Source: Candidatus Bathyarchaeota archaeon (GTDB taxonomy: Archaea; Thermoproteota; Bathyarchaeia; Bathyarchaeales; SOJC01). From it: a DNA stretch of 64,000 bases. Positions within the stretch are counted from its first letter, which is position 1. Every line of letters starts with the position of its first letter. Where the stretch lies: the NCBI GenBank assembly GCA_026014805.1, contig JAOZHR010000024.1, positions 50,854 to 114,853 on the forward strand, read 5' to 3'. Shown here piece by piece: positions 26,365 through 35,141 of the stretch. The notes beneath the pieces were generated by a model that was given only the letters and a program-made list of their open reading frames with translations, did not search any database and had not been told where the DNA came from. The translations under genes were made by a program, and so were the position numbers.

Positions 26365-26421
26365 GGAGATTTGATGATATCTCCCCGCTGAGTAGGGTTC
26401 AAATCTCTCCCGGCCCACTTT
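26365..26421 (+). repeat. tRNA-like dispersed repeat, copy 1
   Basis: Hairpin GGAGAT/ATCTCC (26365-26370 with 26379-26384) followed by a T-arm-like GGGTTCAAATCTCTCCCGGC segment and ending CCCAC before a T-run. It shares its layout and sequence with copies near 27.1, 45.9, 53.3 and 55.8 kb. It sits upstream of the methyltransferase gene. Confidence 0.7.
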
Positions 26422-26453
26422 TTGGAGTTTCTCCACAAGTCATAAAAACTAAC

Positions 26454-27074
26454 ATGAAGCTTATCGAAAATCTAGGATGGAAAATGAGAAAGGTGGTTTG
26501 GGCAACTCCTCTTTACAAATTCCTAAGACAGTGTAACGCTAGCCCACTTGATAAGACGGTTCTGGACTGCGGCGCTGGCGGTGATGATCCTCCTCTTCAG
26601 CTTTTCTATGAATATGGATATAAAACGTTTGGAGTAGAAGTTGCAGAAAACCCGTTCAAACAAGCAAAGAAATTCTGCAAAGAGCATGGCATGGAACTAA
26701 ACATAATGAAAGGGGACATGCGTCATCTCTCATTCAAAAGCGGATCTTTCAGCTTTGTCTATTCCTTCAATGCAATCTTTTTTATGACAAAGAAAGATAT
26801 CGCAGTTTCAATGAAAGAGATTGAGAGAGTACTGAAGCCAAGTGGGTTGTGCTTCGTGAATTTCGTATCGGTTGATGAACCTGACAAAGGGCCCTTCTGC
26901 AAACCTTTTCTCGGGAGTCAAAGGTTTTCTCAACATGAAGATGATGAACCTGACAGATACTTTAGCAATTTCGAGATAATCCACAAAGAGAAGAGAATCA
27001 TAGACAAGAAAACAGATGGTAAACGGTCAGTTCAAGCATACATTGACTATATTGCTGAGAAAAAACGAGATTAG
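26454..27074 (+). CDS. Class I SAM-dependent methyltransferase
   Basis: A 206-residue methyltransferase of the UbiE/Methyltransf_11 type. Motif I is VLDCGAGGDDPP (about 36-47), motif II ends FGVEVAENPF, the acidic loop is KGDMRHLSF and the post-motif EIERVLKPSGLCFVNF is present. Substrate is unknown. The start ATG has no clear ribosome-binding site. It is flanked by two copies of the tRNA-like dispersed repeat (26.4 and 27.1 kb). Confidence 0.88.
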   Translation: MKLIENLGWKMRKVVWATPLYKFLRQCNASPLDKTVLDCGAGGDDPPLQLFYEYGYKTFGVEVAENPFKQAKKFCKEHGMELNIMKGDMRHLSFKSGSFSFVYSFNAIFFMTKKDIAVSMKEIERVLKPSGLCFVNFVSVDEPDKGPFCKPFLGSQRFSQHEDDEPDRYFSNFEIIHKEKRIIDKKTDGKRSVQAYIDYIAEKKRD

Positions 27075-27104
27075 CCACTTAGTAGAAGGCTATTGAGAAA
27101 AAAA

Positions 27105-27150
27105 GGAGATTGGGTGATATCTCCATTTTGTTGAGGGAGTAAACTTGTTG
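27105..27150 (+). repeat. tRNA-like dispersed repeat, copy 2 (degenerate)
   Basis: Has the same hairpin (GGAGAT-TGGGTGAT-ATCTCC, 27105-27124) and shares GAGATTGGGTGATATCTCCA with copy 4, but the T-arm-like half has diverged. Confidence 0.55.
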
Positions 27151-27213
27151 CAGAAGGCTGAAGGCTTAACAAAAAAGAGAGGGTTGGTATAAATTCTAGT
27201 CTAGACGATGGTT

Positions 27214-27230
27214 TCTCCCGGGCTACCAAC
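27214..27230 (+). repeat. Putative attachment site, right copy
   Basis: Exact 17-bp repeat of the 3' end of tRNA-Gln (TCTCCCGGGCTACCAAC). Upstream bases do not match the tRNA, so only the 3' tip was copied, as expected for an attR-like junction. Confidence 0.7.
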
Positions 27231-27400
27231 CACTCAGTTGAGCAAGATTCTATTTTCAGGCTAACACCGTAACTTTGTTTAAGCTTAGATTTGCACTTTT
27301 ATCGATTAGTACATACAATTTCCCTTCCGCTTACAACATGACTCTTTTAGAAGAGTTAAATAGACCCGTCGAAAAATATTCTTTGAAGACGTGGCTTAAC

Positions 27401-27688
27401 ATGAAGGTGAAAGTGGAGTATTTAGGCTTCATCAAGAACTTACTTAACAAACGAGTTGAAGAACTCGAGTTAAACGAGGGAGCTTCGCTTCAGGAACTAC
27501 TGAGTGATTTGTCAAATCTTTATGGAACGCCTTTCAAAAAGGAAATTTTTGAGCCAGGTCAAAAAGATGTTAAAACAGGTTTTGTGGTCACTGTAAATGG
27601 AGTGCTGATTGGACAGCTTGACGGCGTAGAGACAAGGCTAAGGAACGGAGACCAAGTTATACTTATGTCGCTGATGAGCGGCGGCTAG
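27401..27688 (+). CDS. MoaD/ThiS-family sulfur carrier protein
   Basis: A 95-residue ubiquitin-like protein. It starts MKVKVEYLGFIKNLLNKR, continues with ELNEGASLQELLSDLSNLYG and VVTVNGVLIGQLDGVETRLRNGDQVILM, and ends in the obligatory Gly-Gly (MSGG) that is adenylated and thiolated. It may serve molybdopterin/tungstopterin synthesis, which the AOR at 13.2 kb needs, or thiouridine formation. I place the start at 27401 since the fold begins there; a TATA-like TTAAATAG at 27356-27363 fits a short leader. The longer frame from 27275 is unsupported. Confidence 0.9.
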   Translation: MKVKVEYLGFIKNLLNKRVEELELNEGASLQELLSDLSNLYGTPFKKEIFEPGQKDVKTGFVVTVNGVLIGQLDGVETRLRNGDQVILMSLMSGG

Positions 27689-27754
27689 GCAGAAGTCCAC
27701 AAAGGTTATACTCTATTTTTATCAACTAGAATTCTTTATAATGGAGGATGTGCG

Positions 27755-28822
27755 TTGAGGAATCGAATTAAAGCCTTGAAAACTGCCTTCAAGAAAGAAT
27801 TTGACGGCTACTTAATCACCAACCTGATTAACATGCTCTATTTTACCGATTTCTCGGGTGCCGCTGCGATGTTAGTTCCAAGCGAAGATGAAAGTATCCT
27901 TTACGTCTACAGTGTAAATTATGAAGGGGCAAAGGCTGAAGCTGAGAACTGTAGGGTAGAACTGGTGAAACGTGGCGAAGACTTGGTTAAGAAAGTTGCC
28001 AAGCAGATTAAGAGCCTAAAGTTAAAGAAGTTAGGCTTCGACACAATGAATGTTAAGACATATCAGAAATTCAGCAAAACTCTTATGGACACCGCTAAGC
28101 TCGAAGCTAAGAGCGAATACGTTTGGAATCTTCGCAAAGTAAAAGATGAGGATGAGCTGAGGAAAATGCGAAAAGCTGCAGAGTTGACAGTTGAGGGCAT
28201 GCAAGCTGCCTACGAAACAATTAAAGCTGGGCCTCGAGAGTATGAGGTTGCCGCTGAAATTGAATATGCGATGCGCGTCAGCGGGTCTTATGGCGTAGCT
28301 TTTGACACTATAGTTGCCTCAGGTTCCCACTCGGCTTATCCCCATGGGGGATGTGGTGAACGAAAACTTGAGACTGGAGATCTTGTGGTTGTCGATATTG
28401 GGGCGATATACAAGAACTACCGTGCAGACATGACTAGAACGTTTGCGGTTGGTAAGCCGTCTGCAAAACAGGAAAAAATCTATACAGTGGTGAGAAGGGC
28501 TCAGGAGAAAGCTTTTCAGGAGATGCGGGAGGGAGCGAAGGCTGCGGAATCAGATGCAGCTGCAAGGAGTATTATAGAGAAGGAGGGGTACGGTGAATAT
28601 TTTGTCCACGGTCTCGGTCATGGCGTTGGGCTAGAAGTTCATGAGCAGCCTGTTTTGAATCCTACAAGCAAAGACATACTAAAGGGTGGAAACGTGGTTT
28701 CTGACGAGCCGGGGGTGTACATCGTTGGCTTCGGCGGTTTTCGAATTGAGGACACAGTGTTGGTGAGGAAAGACAGAGCGGAAAGATTCACCAGAGGGCT
28801 CTATGTTTTAAAAAAGTCATAA
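27755..28822 (+). CDS. pepQ: M24-family Xaa-Pro dipeptidase/aminopeptidase
   Basis: Metallopeptidase cleaving X-Pro bonds. The 355 residues comprise the creatinase-like N-terminal domain (about 1-125) and the pita-bread catalytic domain with all metal ligands: Asp214, Asp225 (ADMTRTF), His289 (HGLGHGVG), Glu318 (DEPGVYI) and Glu332 (RIEDTV). The start is TTG at 27755 after a GGAGGATG site. It is separated from the MoaD-like gene by 66 bp and may be cotranscribed, without obvious functional link. Confidence 0.95.
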   Translation: MRNRIKALKTAFKKEFDGYLITNLINMLYFTDFSGAAAMLVPSEDESILYVYSVNYEGAKAEAENCRVELVKRGEDLVKKVAKQIKSLKLKKLGFDTMNVKTYQKFSKTLMDTAKLEAKSEYVWNLRKVKDEDELRKMRKAAELTVEGMQAAYETIKAGPREYEVAAEIEYAMRVSGSYGVAFDTIVASGSHSAYPHGGCGERKLETGDLVVVDIGAIYKNYRADMTRTFAVGKPSAKQEKIYTVVRRAQEKAFQEMREGAKAAESDAAARSIIEKEGYGEYFVHGLGHGVGLEVHEQPVLNPTSKDILKGGNVVSDEPGVYIVGFGGFRIEDTVLVRKDRAERFTRGLYVLKKS

Positions 28823-28875
28823 AAAACGCTAATTTCTAGCGGAAATTAAAAAATCGTACATGTCTCAAAGGTAAT

Positions 28876-28895
28876 CATATAATTTATATATTACT
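28876..28895 (+). promoter_or_regulatory. TATA-rich promoter of the Lrp-like gene
   Basis: CATATAATTTATATATTACT-like sequence ends about 20-25 bp before the ATG at 28915, which suggests a leaderless transcript. Confidence 0.5.
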
Positions 28896-28914
28896 TTGCA
28901 GCTTATGCAAAGGC

Positions 28915-29388
28915 ATGCATCCTGACAAAATTCCGAAACTTCTGTACGAATTGATTAAGAACTCGCGAAGAAGCGATAGAGACTTAGCAAAGGTCCTAGG
29001 GTTTTCACAACCTACCGTTACGCGGACAAGGAGAAAACTTGAAGACGAAAAGTATGTTTTGCAATATACTGCGCTCCCAGACTTCACCAAGCTTGGATTC
29101 GAACTAGCAGCATTTACTTTCACACAGTGGCTATCAGAGGAAAAAGCAGATACTGAAACACCTTACAAATGGCTTGAAAAAGACCCTAGAGTAGTATTTG
29201 TTGCTGAAGGCAACGGACTTGACGGAAAAAATTCCATAATCGTCACTATGCACAAGAACTACACTGATTATTCAGAATTTATTGCAGACCTGCAGAAGAC
29301 AAAGACTGTCCAAAACGTGAATTCGTTCATAACAGCATTAACTGGAATAAAAAAGCACCTTACTCTTGCAGATCTTGAAAAGGTCTAG
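28915..29388 (+). CDS. Lrp/AsnC-type winged-helix regulator
   Basis: A 157-residue transcription factor. The N-terminal helix-turn-helix (ELIKNSRRSDRDLAKVLGFS then QPTVTRTRRKLEDEKYV) is typical of the Lrp/AsnC family. The C-terminal part (LAAFTFTQW, FVAEGNGLDGKNSIIVTMHK) is a divergent sensing domain. The ATG is close to a strong TATA box, so the mRNA is probably leaderless. The next sequence downstream is a broken recombinase. Confidence 0.85.
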   Translation: MHPDKIPKLLYELIKNSRRSDRDLAKVLGFSQPTVTRTRRKLEDEKYVLQYTALPDFTKLGFELAAFTFTQWLSEEKADTETPYKWLEKDPRVVFVAEGNGLDGKNSIIVTMHKNYTDYSEFIADLQKTKTVQNVNSFITALTGIKKHLTLADLEKV

Positions 29389-29439
29389 GCAAAGCTAGGG
29401 AATTTAAGCGTCAACCTATCGTTTCAAAGATGATCTTCT

Positions 29440-30338
29440 AAGAGCGTATTCCCTGCAAGATTGATGTCCCCCAAGAAAATGCCAAAGGAACATATCACTC
29501 GTACTTCACATTTATTGGAGAAGAAGCAGTCAAATATCTTCACTCATATTTGAGCATCAGACCTGACATATCTGATGAAGACTACATATTTCTGAAACAG
29601 GGAACAACTGAAAAAGCAAGCGCCAAGTCGTTGAGTAAGATGTTTGCTCAAACAATGCAGAAGCTGAAGAAGAAAGGACTAATGGAAGTTAAACAGAAGC
29701 AATGGCATAAACCACGAGACGTTAGACTGTATAATTTACGGGAATGGTTCAGAAAACATAGCCATCAAGCTGGTTTTGAACTTGTCCAATTTTGGATGGG
29801 ACATATAGTTAGAGCTGGGCAAGAAGAGCATTACAGACCTAAAGATGTGGAATTTCACAGGAAACTATATGCTGAAAAAGCCATGCCATTTCTGAGACTT
29901 GAAAAAGCCACACCTGCAGAAACGGAGAAGACCATTGAAGAATTAAAACTACAACTCACAGAAAGAGATAAAGAAATGGAAGTTATGAAAGAAAGCTTCC
30001 GTAAGATCCAACCTCTAGTGGATTTTGTGAATACTTTTAACGCTCCCGAAGACCTTAAAGAAATGCTAAATTCGCTTAGCTACGATATGACCGTTTCTTC
30101 CTATGACCCAAAAGTGTTGTTTGACCAACATGTAGCTAAAAAACTTGATGAGATTATGAAAGAGAAGGGCATAACACAAAAAGAAGCTCTTGAGCTACTT
30201 GTGAACGAAACTTGGAAATCAGTTAAAGAAGGTGACAGAAGGCGCTTAGAAATAGCCAAAGCTCATGGATTGCCTATAACAAAAGAAGATTATGAAGAGC
30301 GAAGGAAAAAAATGAGAAAGAAGCAAACACGCAATTGA
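29440..30338 (+). pseudogene. Tyrosine recombinase remnant (C-terminal half)
   Basis: The frame opens after a stop at 29437-29439 and has no plausible start until TTG 29550, yet protein-like sequence (ERIPCKIDVPQENAKGTYHS) continues upstream of that TTG, so the N-terminal half has been lost or shifted. Catalytic-domain landmarks remain: YNLREWFRKH (Arg), FWMGH (His/Trp region) and EEHYRP (nucleophile Tyr). The C-terminal extension with coiled coil and VDFVNTF...LNSL resembles that of the intact recombinase at 41901-43448, so both belong to one subfamily. This is probably the fossil of an element that used this region. Confidence 0.75.
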
Positions 30339-30410
30339 ATTCGCAAGCGCGCGAGAATAATCTTTTAAACCGTAGGGACATAAAATGCGTACGAAAAGGA
30401 AGTGAGAAAA

Positions 30411-30719
30411 ATGAAGAAGATTCTGCAGATAAATCTAAGGTTCAAGGTGACAAAACCCGAGCTTGAGAAAGCCTTTCTGGAAGTCGCCCAACCTATCGCG
30501 AATGTCAGAGGGCTACTTTGGAAGGTCTGGATTGTGAATGAGGCTGAAAAGTCAGCAGGTGGAATCTACCTGTTTGAAGATGGTGCCTCAGTAAAGGCAT
30601 ATCTGAATGGAGAAATCGTTGCAGGGATAATGAGCCATCCAGCCCTAAGTGATATTGAAGCAAAAGTATTCGACATACTACCTGAACACACAAAGATTAC
30701 TCGTGGTCCTGTGAACTGA
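30411..30719 (+). CDS. YdhR-type putative monooxygenase
   Basis: A 102-residue alpha-beta barrel protein resembling YdhR: KILQINLRFKV near the start, then GLLWKVWIVNE and the diagnostic AGGIYLFEDGASVKAYL, and EAKVFDI near the end. The family is thought to act on aromatic or polyketide-like compounds, but substrates are unknown. I start at ATG 30411 because GGAAGTGAG lies just upstream; an in-frame GTG at 30402 overlaps that site. A TATA-like TTTTAAACC near 30361 precedes it. Confidence 0.87.
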   Translation: MKKILQINLRFKVTKPELEKAFLEVAQPIANVRGLLWKVWIVNEAEKSAGGIYLFEDGASVKAYLNGEIVAGIMSHPALSDIEAKVFDILPEHTKITRGPVN

Positions 30720-30813
30720 CAAAACTCTAGGAAAACAATAACCTCCCCCCTTTTTCCAACGTAACCTATTATTTCACTTAAACATACGGGGAACTAATCA
30801 CCAAACCAGACTC

Positions 30814-30832
30814 GCAAGGCTGTTCGCCTTGC
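30814..30832 (+). repeat. Hairpin repeat, copy A
   Basis: Perfect 7-bp stem GCAAGGC/GCCTTGC around loop TGTTC, followed by a C-rich CTCCCACCCACCC tract. The same hairpin with loop TGTCC and a similar C-rich tail is at 38769-38787. Confidence 0.7.
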
Positions 30833-30958
30833 TCCCACCCACCCATCCCCGCTTAGACATATTAAAAACATCTGCTATTCTTAAGCGCGCGCAATTGAAA
30901 GGCGGGTGCACGCGAAACTGATTTTAATCACCGTGGCTTATGATTAATGGGAGTAGGA

Positions 30959-31147
30959 ATGGCTGAGAACGCTCAACGTCTTCAAGCAGAACTATCTGTT
31001 GCATTGGGGCGCTCAAGGGATTATGCCAAATTCTGGTGTTGCTCAATTTGTGGAACACGAAATAGTCTCCAAAGAAGCAGTTGTAGAAAATGTAAGGTTA
31101 CCCTTCAAAGCCAGCTGATAGCTATATCAAAAAGCGAGAGTAAGTAA
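30959..31147 (+). CDS. Small zinc-finger protein
   Basis: A 62-residue protein with one four-cysteine zinc finger (CSICGTRNSLQRSSCRKC), a layout like Ran-binding-protein-type or rubredoxin-like knuckles. I prefer the ATG at 30959 to that at 30947; neither has a strong ribosome-binding site. Basic residues around the finger suggest nucleic-acid binding, as inference. It lies alone in accessory DNA, between a hairpin repeat and a cell-surface gene. Confidence 0.6.
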   Translation: MAENAQRLQAELSVALGRSRDYAKFWCCSICGTRNSLQRSSCRKCKVTLQSQLIAISKSESK

Positions 31148-31363
31148 CTGCACACTGTTCCAAGTAGAACTCGCTGAACTAGCGAAATTACACCAGCTGT
31201 TCTAGGCTAGCTTGTGGGTTCTGCCAATTTTCCTTCTTCTTCTATGAACAAATACGCGCGCATGTGGAAACCATCTGAACTTGTTAACTGACTGAGTGTT
31301 CTCAGATATAGATGTGTTGTGCAAAGGTATGATTTTGTTTGATAAATCTTAAAAAAGAAAGGG

Positions 31364-32524
31364 TTATGGGAGGGGTTTTTTGCGGCTTAGCATTATTGCA
31401 AATGCTGCTATTACTACGCCGATGATCCCGATACCGATTCCTGCATAGCCGATGATTGTTGCAGTATTCAGTTTTGCCTCTAGGTCTTCGGTTCGAGTTG
31501 CTAGGTCGGAGTCTGCTTCACTAAGGATCGTTTCCAAGCTGTTAATTTCGGTTTCCAAGTCCGCGATGTCATCCATTAGTGTATCTTCCAGAGCGGCTAG
31601 CTGATCTTGGAGGCTAGTCAGTTGACCTTGCATTGTATCTACCTCGCTTTGCAGAGTATCTACTCGGCTTGTTAAAGTGTTCAGCTGGTTTTGTAACGCA
31701 GTCAGCTGGTCTTCTAGGGTGTCTAATCGGTCTCGCAGAACGTCTATCCCTAATAGCTCTGCCAATGAGGGTGCTTTAGCTGTCCACTTGACGGCGTTCA
31801 ATAGTATGAGCCTTGTTGGGAGGTTTTCAGGCTCCTTATCCCAAATATGCACGACTCTTCCTTTGTCTGGCGGGGCGTAAGCAGACACATATGCCCAAGT
31901 AGTGTTTGCATACTCGTTTGCCAGCATTGTGTAGTAGGGATAACTTGTTGTACCAGCCATCGCTGTAACGTTGTATCTAGCGTCGCCCCCTGTTCCAGTG
32001 ATGTTTTCGCCAACTGTGTATCCAGCTGTTACTGGATGGGCTGCTGAAATCTGCGCTGTGTCCATGGTGCTGTAGTCCCAGTAAATGTAGCGACCATTGT
32101 CGCCAGCTGATTCTTCGGGGAGGATACCATCGTAGCATAGATATTCAATTGTGCTGTCAAGCGCTACGAGGCCTCCACCACTGTTGTTCCAGAAATCGTA
32201 GATCATGGCGTTTGACGCGATTGCCGGCCAGTTGTCTGGGAAAAGAAGCACGTCGTAGCCGTCTAGGATGCCTGCTTGTATTTGGGCGTCGGTAACGGCT
32301 TCTGGTAGTATGTAGGGGTCCTTGTCGAGTACGTCGATTGCATCTGCAAAATTGTTACTATTTCCTCCGATTGCGTACGGTGGATATCCTGATGCGTCCA
32401 GCACAGCAACTTTGACGTATGCATTGGATGAGCTGTCTGCGGCGAGCGCACAGGTTATCTGCCAGCTTGTCAATAGCGTAGCCACGATAAGTACTCCAAG
32501 TGTTGAGAGATTTCTTTTCTTCAT
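31364..32524 (-). CDS. Membrane-anchored cell-surface protein with coiled-coil stalk
   Basis: A 386-residue exported protein. It has a signal peptide ([20 protein letters not shown]), a globular domain (about 30-235) reminiscent of glutamine-amidotransferase-like folds ([13 protein letters not shown], then [15 protein letters not shown], then PVTAGY), a long coiled coil rich in Leu heptads ([18 protein letters not shown] and following, about 245-345) and a C-terminal membrane helix ([22 protein letters not shown]) with a basic end. This is the layout of an S-layer-associated surface protein. The start at 32524 follows an AGGTGG site. Confidence 0.8.
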   Translation of the reverse strand: MKKRNLSTLGVLIVATLLTSWQITCALAADSSSNAYVKVAVLDASGYPPYAIGGNSNNFADAIDVLDKDPYILPEAVTDAQIQAGILDGYDVLLFPDNWPAIASNAMIYDFWNNSGGGLVALDSTIEYLCYDGILPEESAGDNGRYIYWDYSTMDTAQISAAHPVTAGYTVGENITGTGGDARYNVTAMAGTTSYPYYTMLANEYANTTWAYVSAYAPPDKGRVVHIWDKEPENLPTRLILLNAVKWTAKAPSLAELLGIDVLRDRLDTLEDQLTALQNQLNTLTSRVDTLQSEVDTMQGQLTSLQDQLAALEDTLMDDIADLETEINSLETILSEADSDLATRTEDLEAKLNTATIIGYAGIGIGIIGVVIAAFAIMLSRKKPLP

Positions 32525-32889
32525 TTTCTCACAAACCACCTTTAAACAGCGTTGTTGTTTCACGTTTTCGTCTAATAAAGCTATTGCTTGGAAATCAGGC
32601 TACTGCGCGCGTGTATGCATACATTCAAACGCGCTTACAACTGCTGACTGAGGTCAGCATAGAGATTCGGTATTTGCAACCTTTACACGTGAGACATCGG
32701 AAGGATCCCCCCCCCCCGCAAGCGGACACCCCCCTTGACCTAGTCTCACCATAATATTACTGGTTAGAGAGGGTTAATAGATTCAACTAGAAACAAGAGA
32801 AAAACAAAAGCAAAAATAGGAAAAGAGAGCAAAAAATAGAAATAACGTTTACTACAAGCTCTCTCTAAGACAAAACAATCAAACAAGAC
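32525..32889. other. Intergenic region with poly-C tract
   Basis: No supported gene. It holds an 11-base C run (32707-32717) followed by a second C-rich run, a GCGCGCG tract at 32605-32611, and AT-rich sequence. Confidence 0.5.
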
Positions 32890-33099
32890 TCAAGCTGAAT
32901 AACTGTACAAAGCTTCTTTTCTTTTAAATCCGATAACTCTCCATTTAGTGACTATTAGAAGCACTCCACTGTCATCAAGTCGCTTATACGCTAACAATAC
33001 CTTGTTTGAATTACTGTGTAGTGTTATCTCCTCAACAACCCATTCTGGACTGAAACCAGATTCAGCCATTGTCTTAATGCAAGAACGAAGAGAAACCAA
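32890..33099 (-). CDS. Small protein, hypothetical
   Basis: A 69-residue frame starting with TTG, with a strong GGAGGT sequence about 11 bases upstream, which is the main support. The sequence (SPEWVVEEITLHSNSNKVLL, then YKRLDDSGVLLIVTKWRVIGF) looks like a small beta-rich or alpha-beta domain. Family not recognised. It is divergent from the first winged-helix gene of the NurA-HerA neighbourhood. Confidence 0.5.
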   Translation of the reverse strand: MVSLRSCIKTMAESGFSPEWVVEEITLHSNSNKVLLAYKRLDDSGVLLIVTKWRVIGFKRKEALYSYSA

Positions 33100-33234
33100 C
33101 TAGCTTGCAGACCTCCTGCAAACTGAAAAAAGCCATGAACTAGGGCTATGCCTCGAAAAAATATGTAACCGTGTAGAAAACAACTTTATAATATCTATCT
33201 AATATCACTCTATCACTATGAGGTTAGACAAAGC

Positions 33235-33687
33235 ATGCCATTTTCGTTCCGCATCAAAATAAACCAAAACGAGGTTGAAATTTCAGGCACACAAAAGGAG
33301 GTTTTGAAAATAGTTAAGGATCTCCCAAAACTTGTTGAGAATATTTCCAAAGCATTCGCCCACATAGACTCTAAAGTTGGTGTCACCCAAAAATCACCTG
33401 TAACAGTGCAGTTGACTTCTCCCACTACCAAACCGTCCAGAATGTACCCCTCAATCAAGAAGGCAAAGAACTGTAGTCAGGCTGTTTTAAAGCTGCTTGA
33501 AACTGAATGGGGGGCTTGGAGACCTAGAACAACACCTGAGATCACTGAAGCTTTGAAGGCGAATGCTATTCATTATCCATCCACAACCTTGTCGGGTGTA
33601 TTATCTTGGCTTGTGAAAAAAGGGAAAGTGAGACGATGGAAGACTGACGCTGGGTACGTGTACATTTTGGCCAAGAAGGAGGCTTGA
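33235..33687 (+). CDS. Two-domain winged-helix protein A (HerA-NurA neighbourhood)
   Basis: A 150-residue protein with an N-terminal beta-beta-alpha unit (FRIKINQNEVEISGTQKEVL then IVKDLPKLVENI), a polar linker (about 50-75) and a C-terminal winged helix (QAVLKLLETEWGAWRPRTTPEITEALKANA then LSGVLSWLVKKGKVRR). Three other genes nearby (33691, 34161 and 35142) share this layout; its C-terminal half is closest to that of 35142. It is the first of three head-to-tail genes, spaced 3 bp and -4 bp, so they form one operon. Function unknown; DNA binding is likely from the fold. Confidence 0.78.
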   Translation: MPFSFRIKINQNEVEISGTQKEVLKIVKDLPKLVENISKAFAHIDSKVGVTQKSPVTVQLTSPTTKPSRMYPSIKKAKNCSQAVLKLLETEWGAWRPRTTPEITEALKANAIHYPSTTLSGVLSWLVKKGKVRRWKTDAGYVYILAKKEA

Positions 33688-33690
33688 GTA

Positions 33691-34164
33691 TTGCCAGGGC
33701 ACCTACGAATACGAGTGAAGACGCCTTTCGGCGAAGTTATTATTGAAGGTAATAACGCAAATGATATTTTGGATATGCTGCAAGAGATGCCCCCTGAGTT
33801 TATGGAGAGAATTGGCGATCTGGTTTCATCGAAGCTGACACCACCTTTGCAAGCACAGTTGGATGGAATTGTAGAGTTTACTACTAAAGGCCCAGTAATT
33901 ACAGCGAGACGTAAACTTACGCATTATGAATCTATTGGGCTGGTTTTGTATGCTTCTGACGGAAAGACGAATACGGCGACGCAAATTGACCGTTTGCTGC
34001 AATCTAGCGGTGTGAAGTCGATGGTGCCAGCAAGGTTGAATGAGATGACGAAGCGGGGTTTGGTGTTCAAGCCTGACCCCGGGCGACCGCAATTTAGATT
34101 GACAACGCAGGGTGAGAAGTGGGTTGAGGAGGAAATTATGTCGAAGTTGAAGGAGAGCACTTGA
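33691..34164 (+). CDS. Two-domain winged-helix protein B
   Basis: A 157-residue relative of protein A. The N-terminal unit reads LRIRVKTPFGEVIIEGNNAN then DILDMLQEMPPEFMERI; the C-terminal winged helix reads YESIGLVLYASDGKTNTATQ then ARLNEMTKRGLVFKP. The start is TTG at 33691, with GGAGG about nine bases upstream, and its stop overlaps the TTG of the next gene by 4 bp. Its C-terminal domain is closer to that of protein C than to A. No family name is known to me. Confidence 0.78.
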   Translation: MPGHLRIRVKTPFGEVIIEGNNANDILDMLQEMPPEFMERIGDLVSSKLTPPLQAQLDGIVEFTTKGPVITARRKLTHYESIGLVLYASDGKTNTATQIDRLLQSSGVKSMVPARLNEMTKRGLVFKPDPGRPQFRLTTQGEKWVEEEIMSKLKEST

Positions 34165-34658
34165 CGTTGAGTGTTACGGTGCATGTTAAGTATAAGGACA
34201 TTGAGGAAACTTTTACAGGTGATGTTGACGATGTTTGGGCGGGCATTAACCAGTTTTTCGGTAAGATGATTCCGCTTTTTGAGGCGACGCGGGAAGTGGT
34301 TCTTACTGTGGATTTAGTGGAGATTGTTGAAGCTGCAAAGGGTTTGGTTGCTGTGGCAGAGGAGGGACCGGCGGTTTTGGTTCCTAAGGAAAAGTTGACT
34401 GATAATGAAGGTTTGCTGTTGATGTTGCTTGCAGCTTATATTGGAGGGCGGTTGGGCGTTCTAGACAAACCGTGGTTATCAAAGGAAGAGATGCAGATTT
34501 GGCTGGGAAAGAGCGGAAAGATTACAGGTACTCGGCTTGGCGAGCTGTGTCGTAAGGGTCTAGTAGTGAGAGTAGAGGATGTAGGTTTTCGGCTTTCGAT
34601 CTTAGGGGTCAAGCAGTTAATAGATGAGGTCTTGCCGCAGATTCGAGGCAAGGCTTAG
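34161..34658 (+). CDS. Two-domain winged-helix protein C
   Basis: A 165-residue protein with the same plan: N-terminal SVTVHVKYKDIEETFTGDVD and DDVWAGINQFFGKMIPLF, then a short linker and a C-terminal winged helix (TDNEGLLLMLLAAYIGGRL, KEEMQIWLGKSG, TGTRLGELCRKGLVVR). Start TTG overlaps the stop of protein B (TTGA), so translation is coupled. It ends the three-gene operon. The repeated use of one architecture suggests subunits of one complex or adaptors of differing specificity, which is inference. Confidence 0.78.
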   Translation: MTLSVTVHVKYKDIEETFTGDVDDVWAGINQFFGKMIPLFEATREVVLTVDLVEIVEAAKGLVAVAEEGPAVLVPKEKLTDNEGLLLMLLAAYIGGRLGVLDKPWLSKEEMQIWLGKSGKITGTRLGELCRKGLVVRVEDVGFRLSILGVKQLIDEVLPQIRGKA

Positions 34659-35141
34659 ACTTTAGAGTTCTTGTTCTTTTTTTGCAAGATTCGGATTGTC
34701 TCGTCTCTGCGTTTGACAGTTTATAGTTCTTATGCACCCGCGTATTCACACAAGTCGCTTTAGCATTTCGTACAATTTTTTTGTTCTCATTACCATATGG
34801 GTTTTTTCTTTTCTTAGCGTAGACATACGATTTTCCGGTTCTTTCGTAGTTTTCTAAAGTGATTCTCAATGGCCGAATCCATACTCTTGTATCTCTCCAT
34901 ACGCGCGCGCATCAGGAACAGATTCTGCAGTTCTAAAATCTCCAATTGAAATAACAGAAGTCAATATCAATTTGAAACACACAGTGACCCATGTAGCCTG
35001 TAAATGATACAAATACTTCATTCACATTCGCAATTCTTTGAGAAAGTCTTTCGAGGCTAAATAAAATTCAGAGCTCCTAGCGTTGCAAACGCACACACCA
35101 AAAACACCCTACCTCACCCTCCCCTCCCCCCTATCGTTTTT
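34659..35141. other. Intergenic region between convergent winged-helix genes
   Basis: About 480 bp. A minus-strand frame (34609-34869, basic, 86 codons from TTG) overlaps the end of protein C and I cannot support it firmly. A 9-bp CGCGCGCGC tract is at 34902-34910. C-rich sequence with CCTCCCCTCCCCCC precedes the stop of protein D. Nothing else recognised. Confidence 0.45.

Noticed and set aside
26365..26421. Box C/D small RNA reading of repeat copy 1
   Set aside because: TGATGAT and CTGA are present in copy 1 but the CTGA box is not conserved in the other copies.
34609..34869. Basic 86-codon minus frame
   Set aside because: Overlaps the end of winged-helix gene C by 50 bp, starts with TTG without a good site, and is Lys/Arg/Asn-rich in a way AT-rich noncoding DNA can produce.
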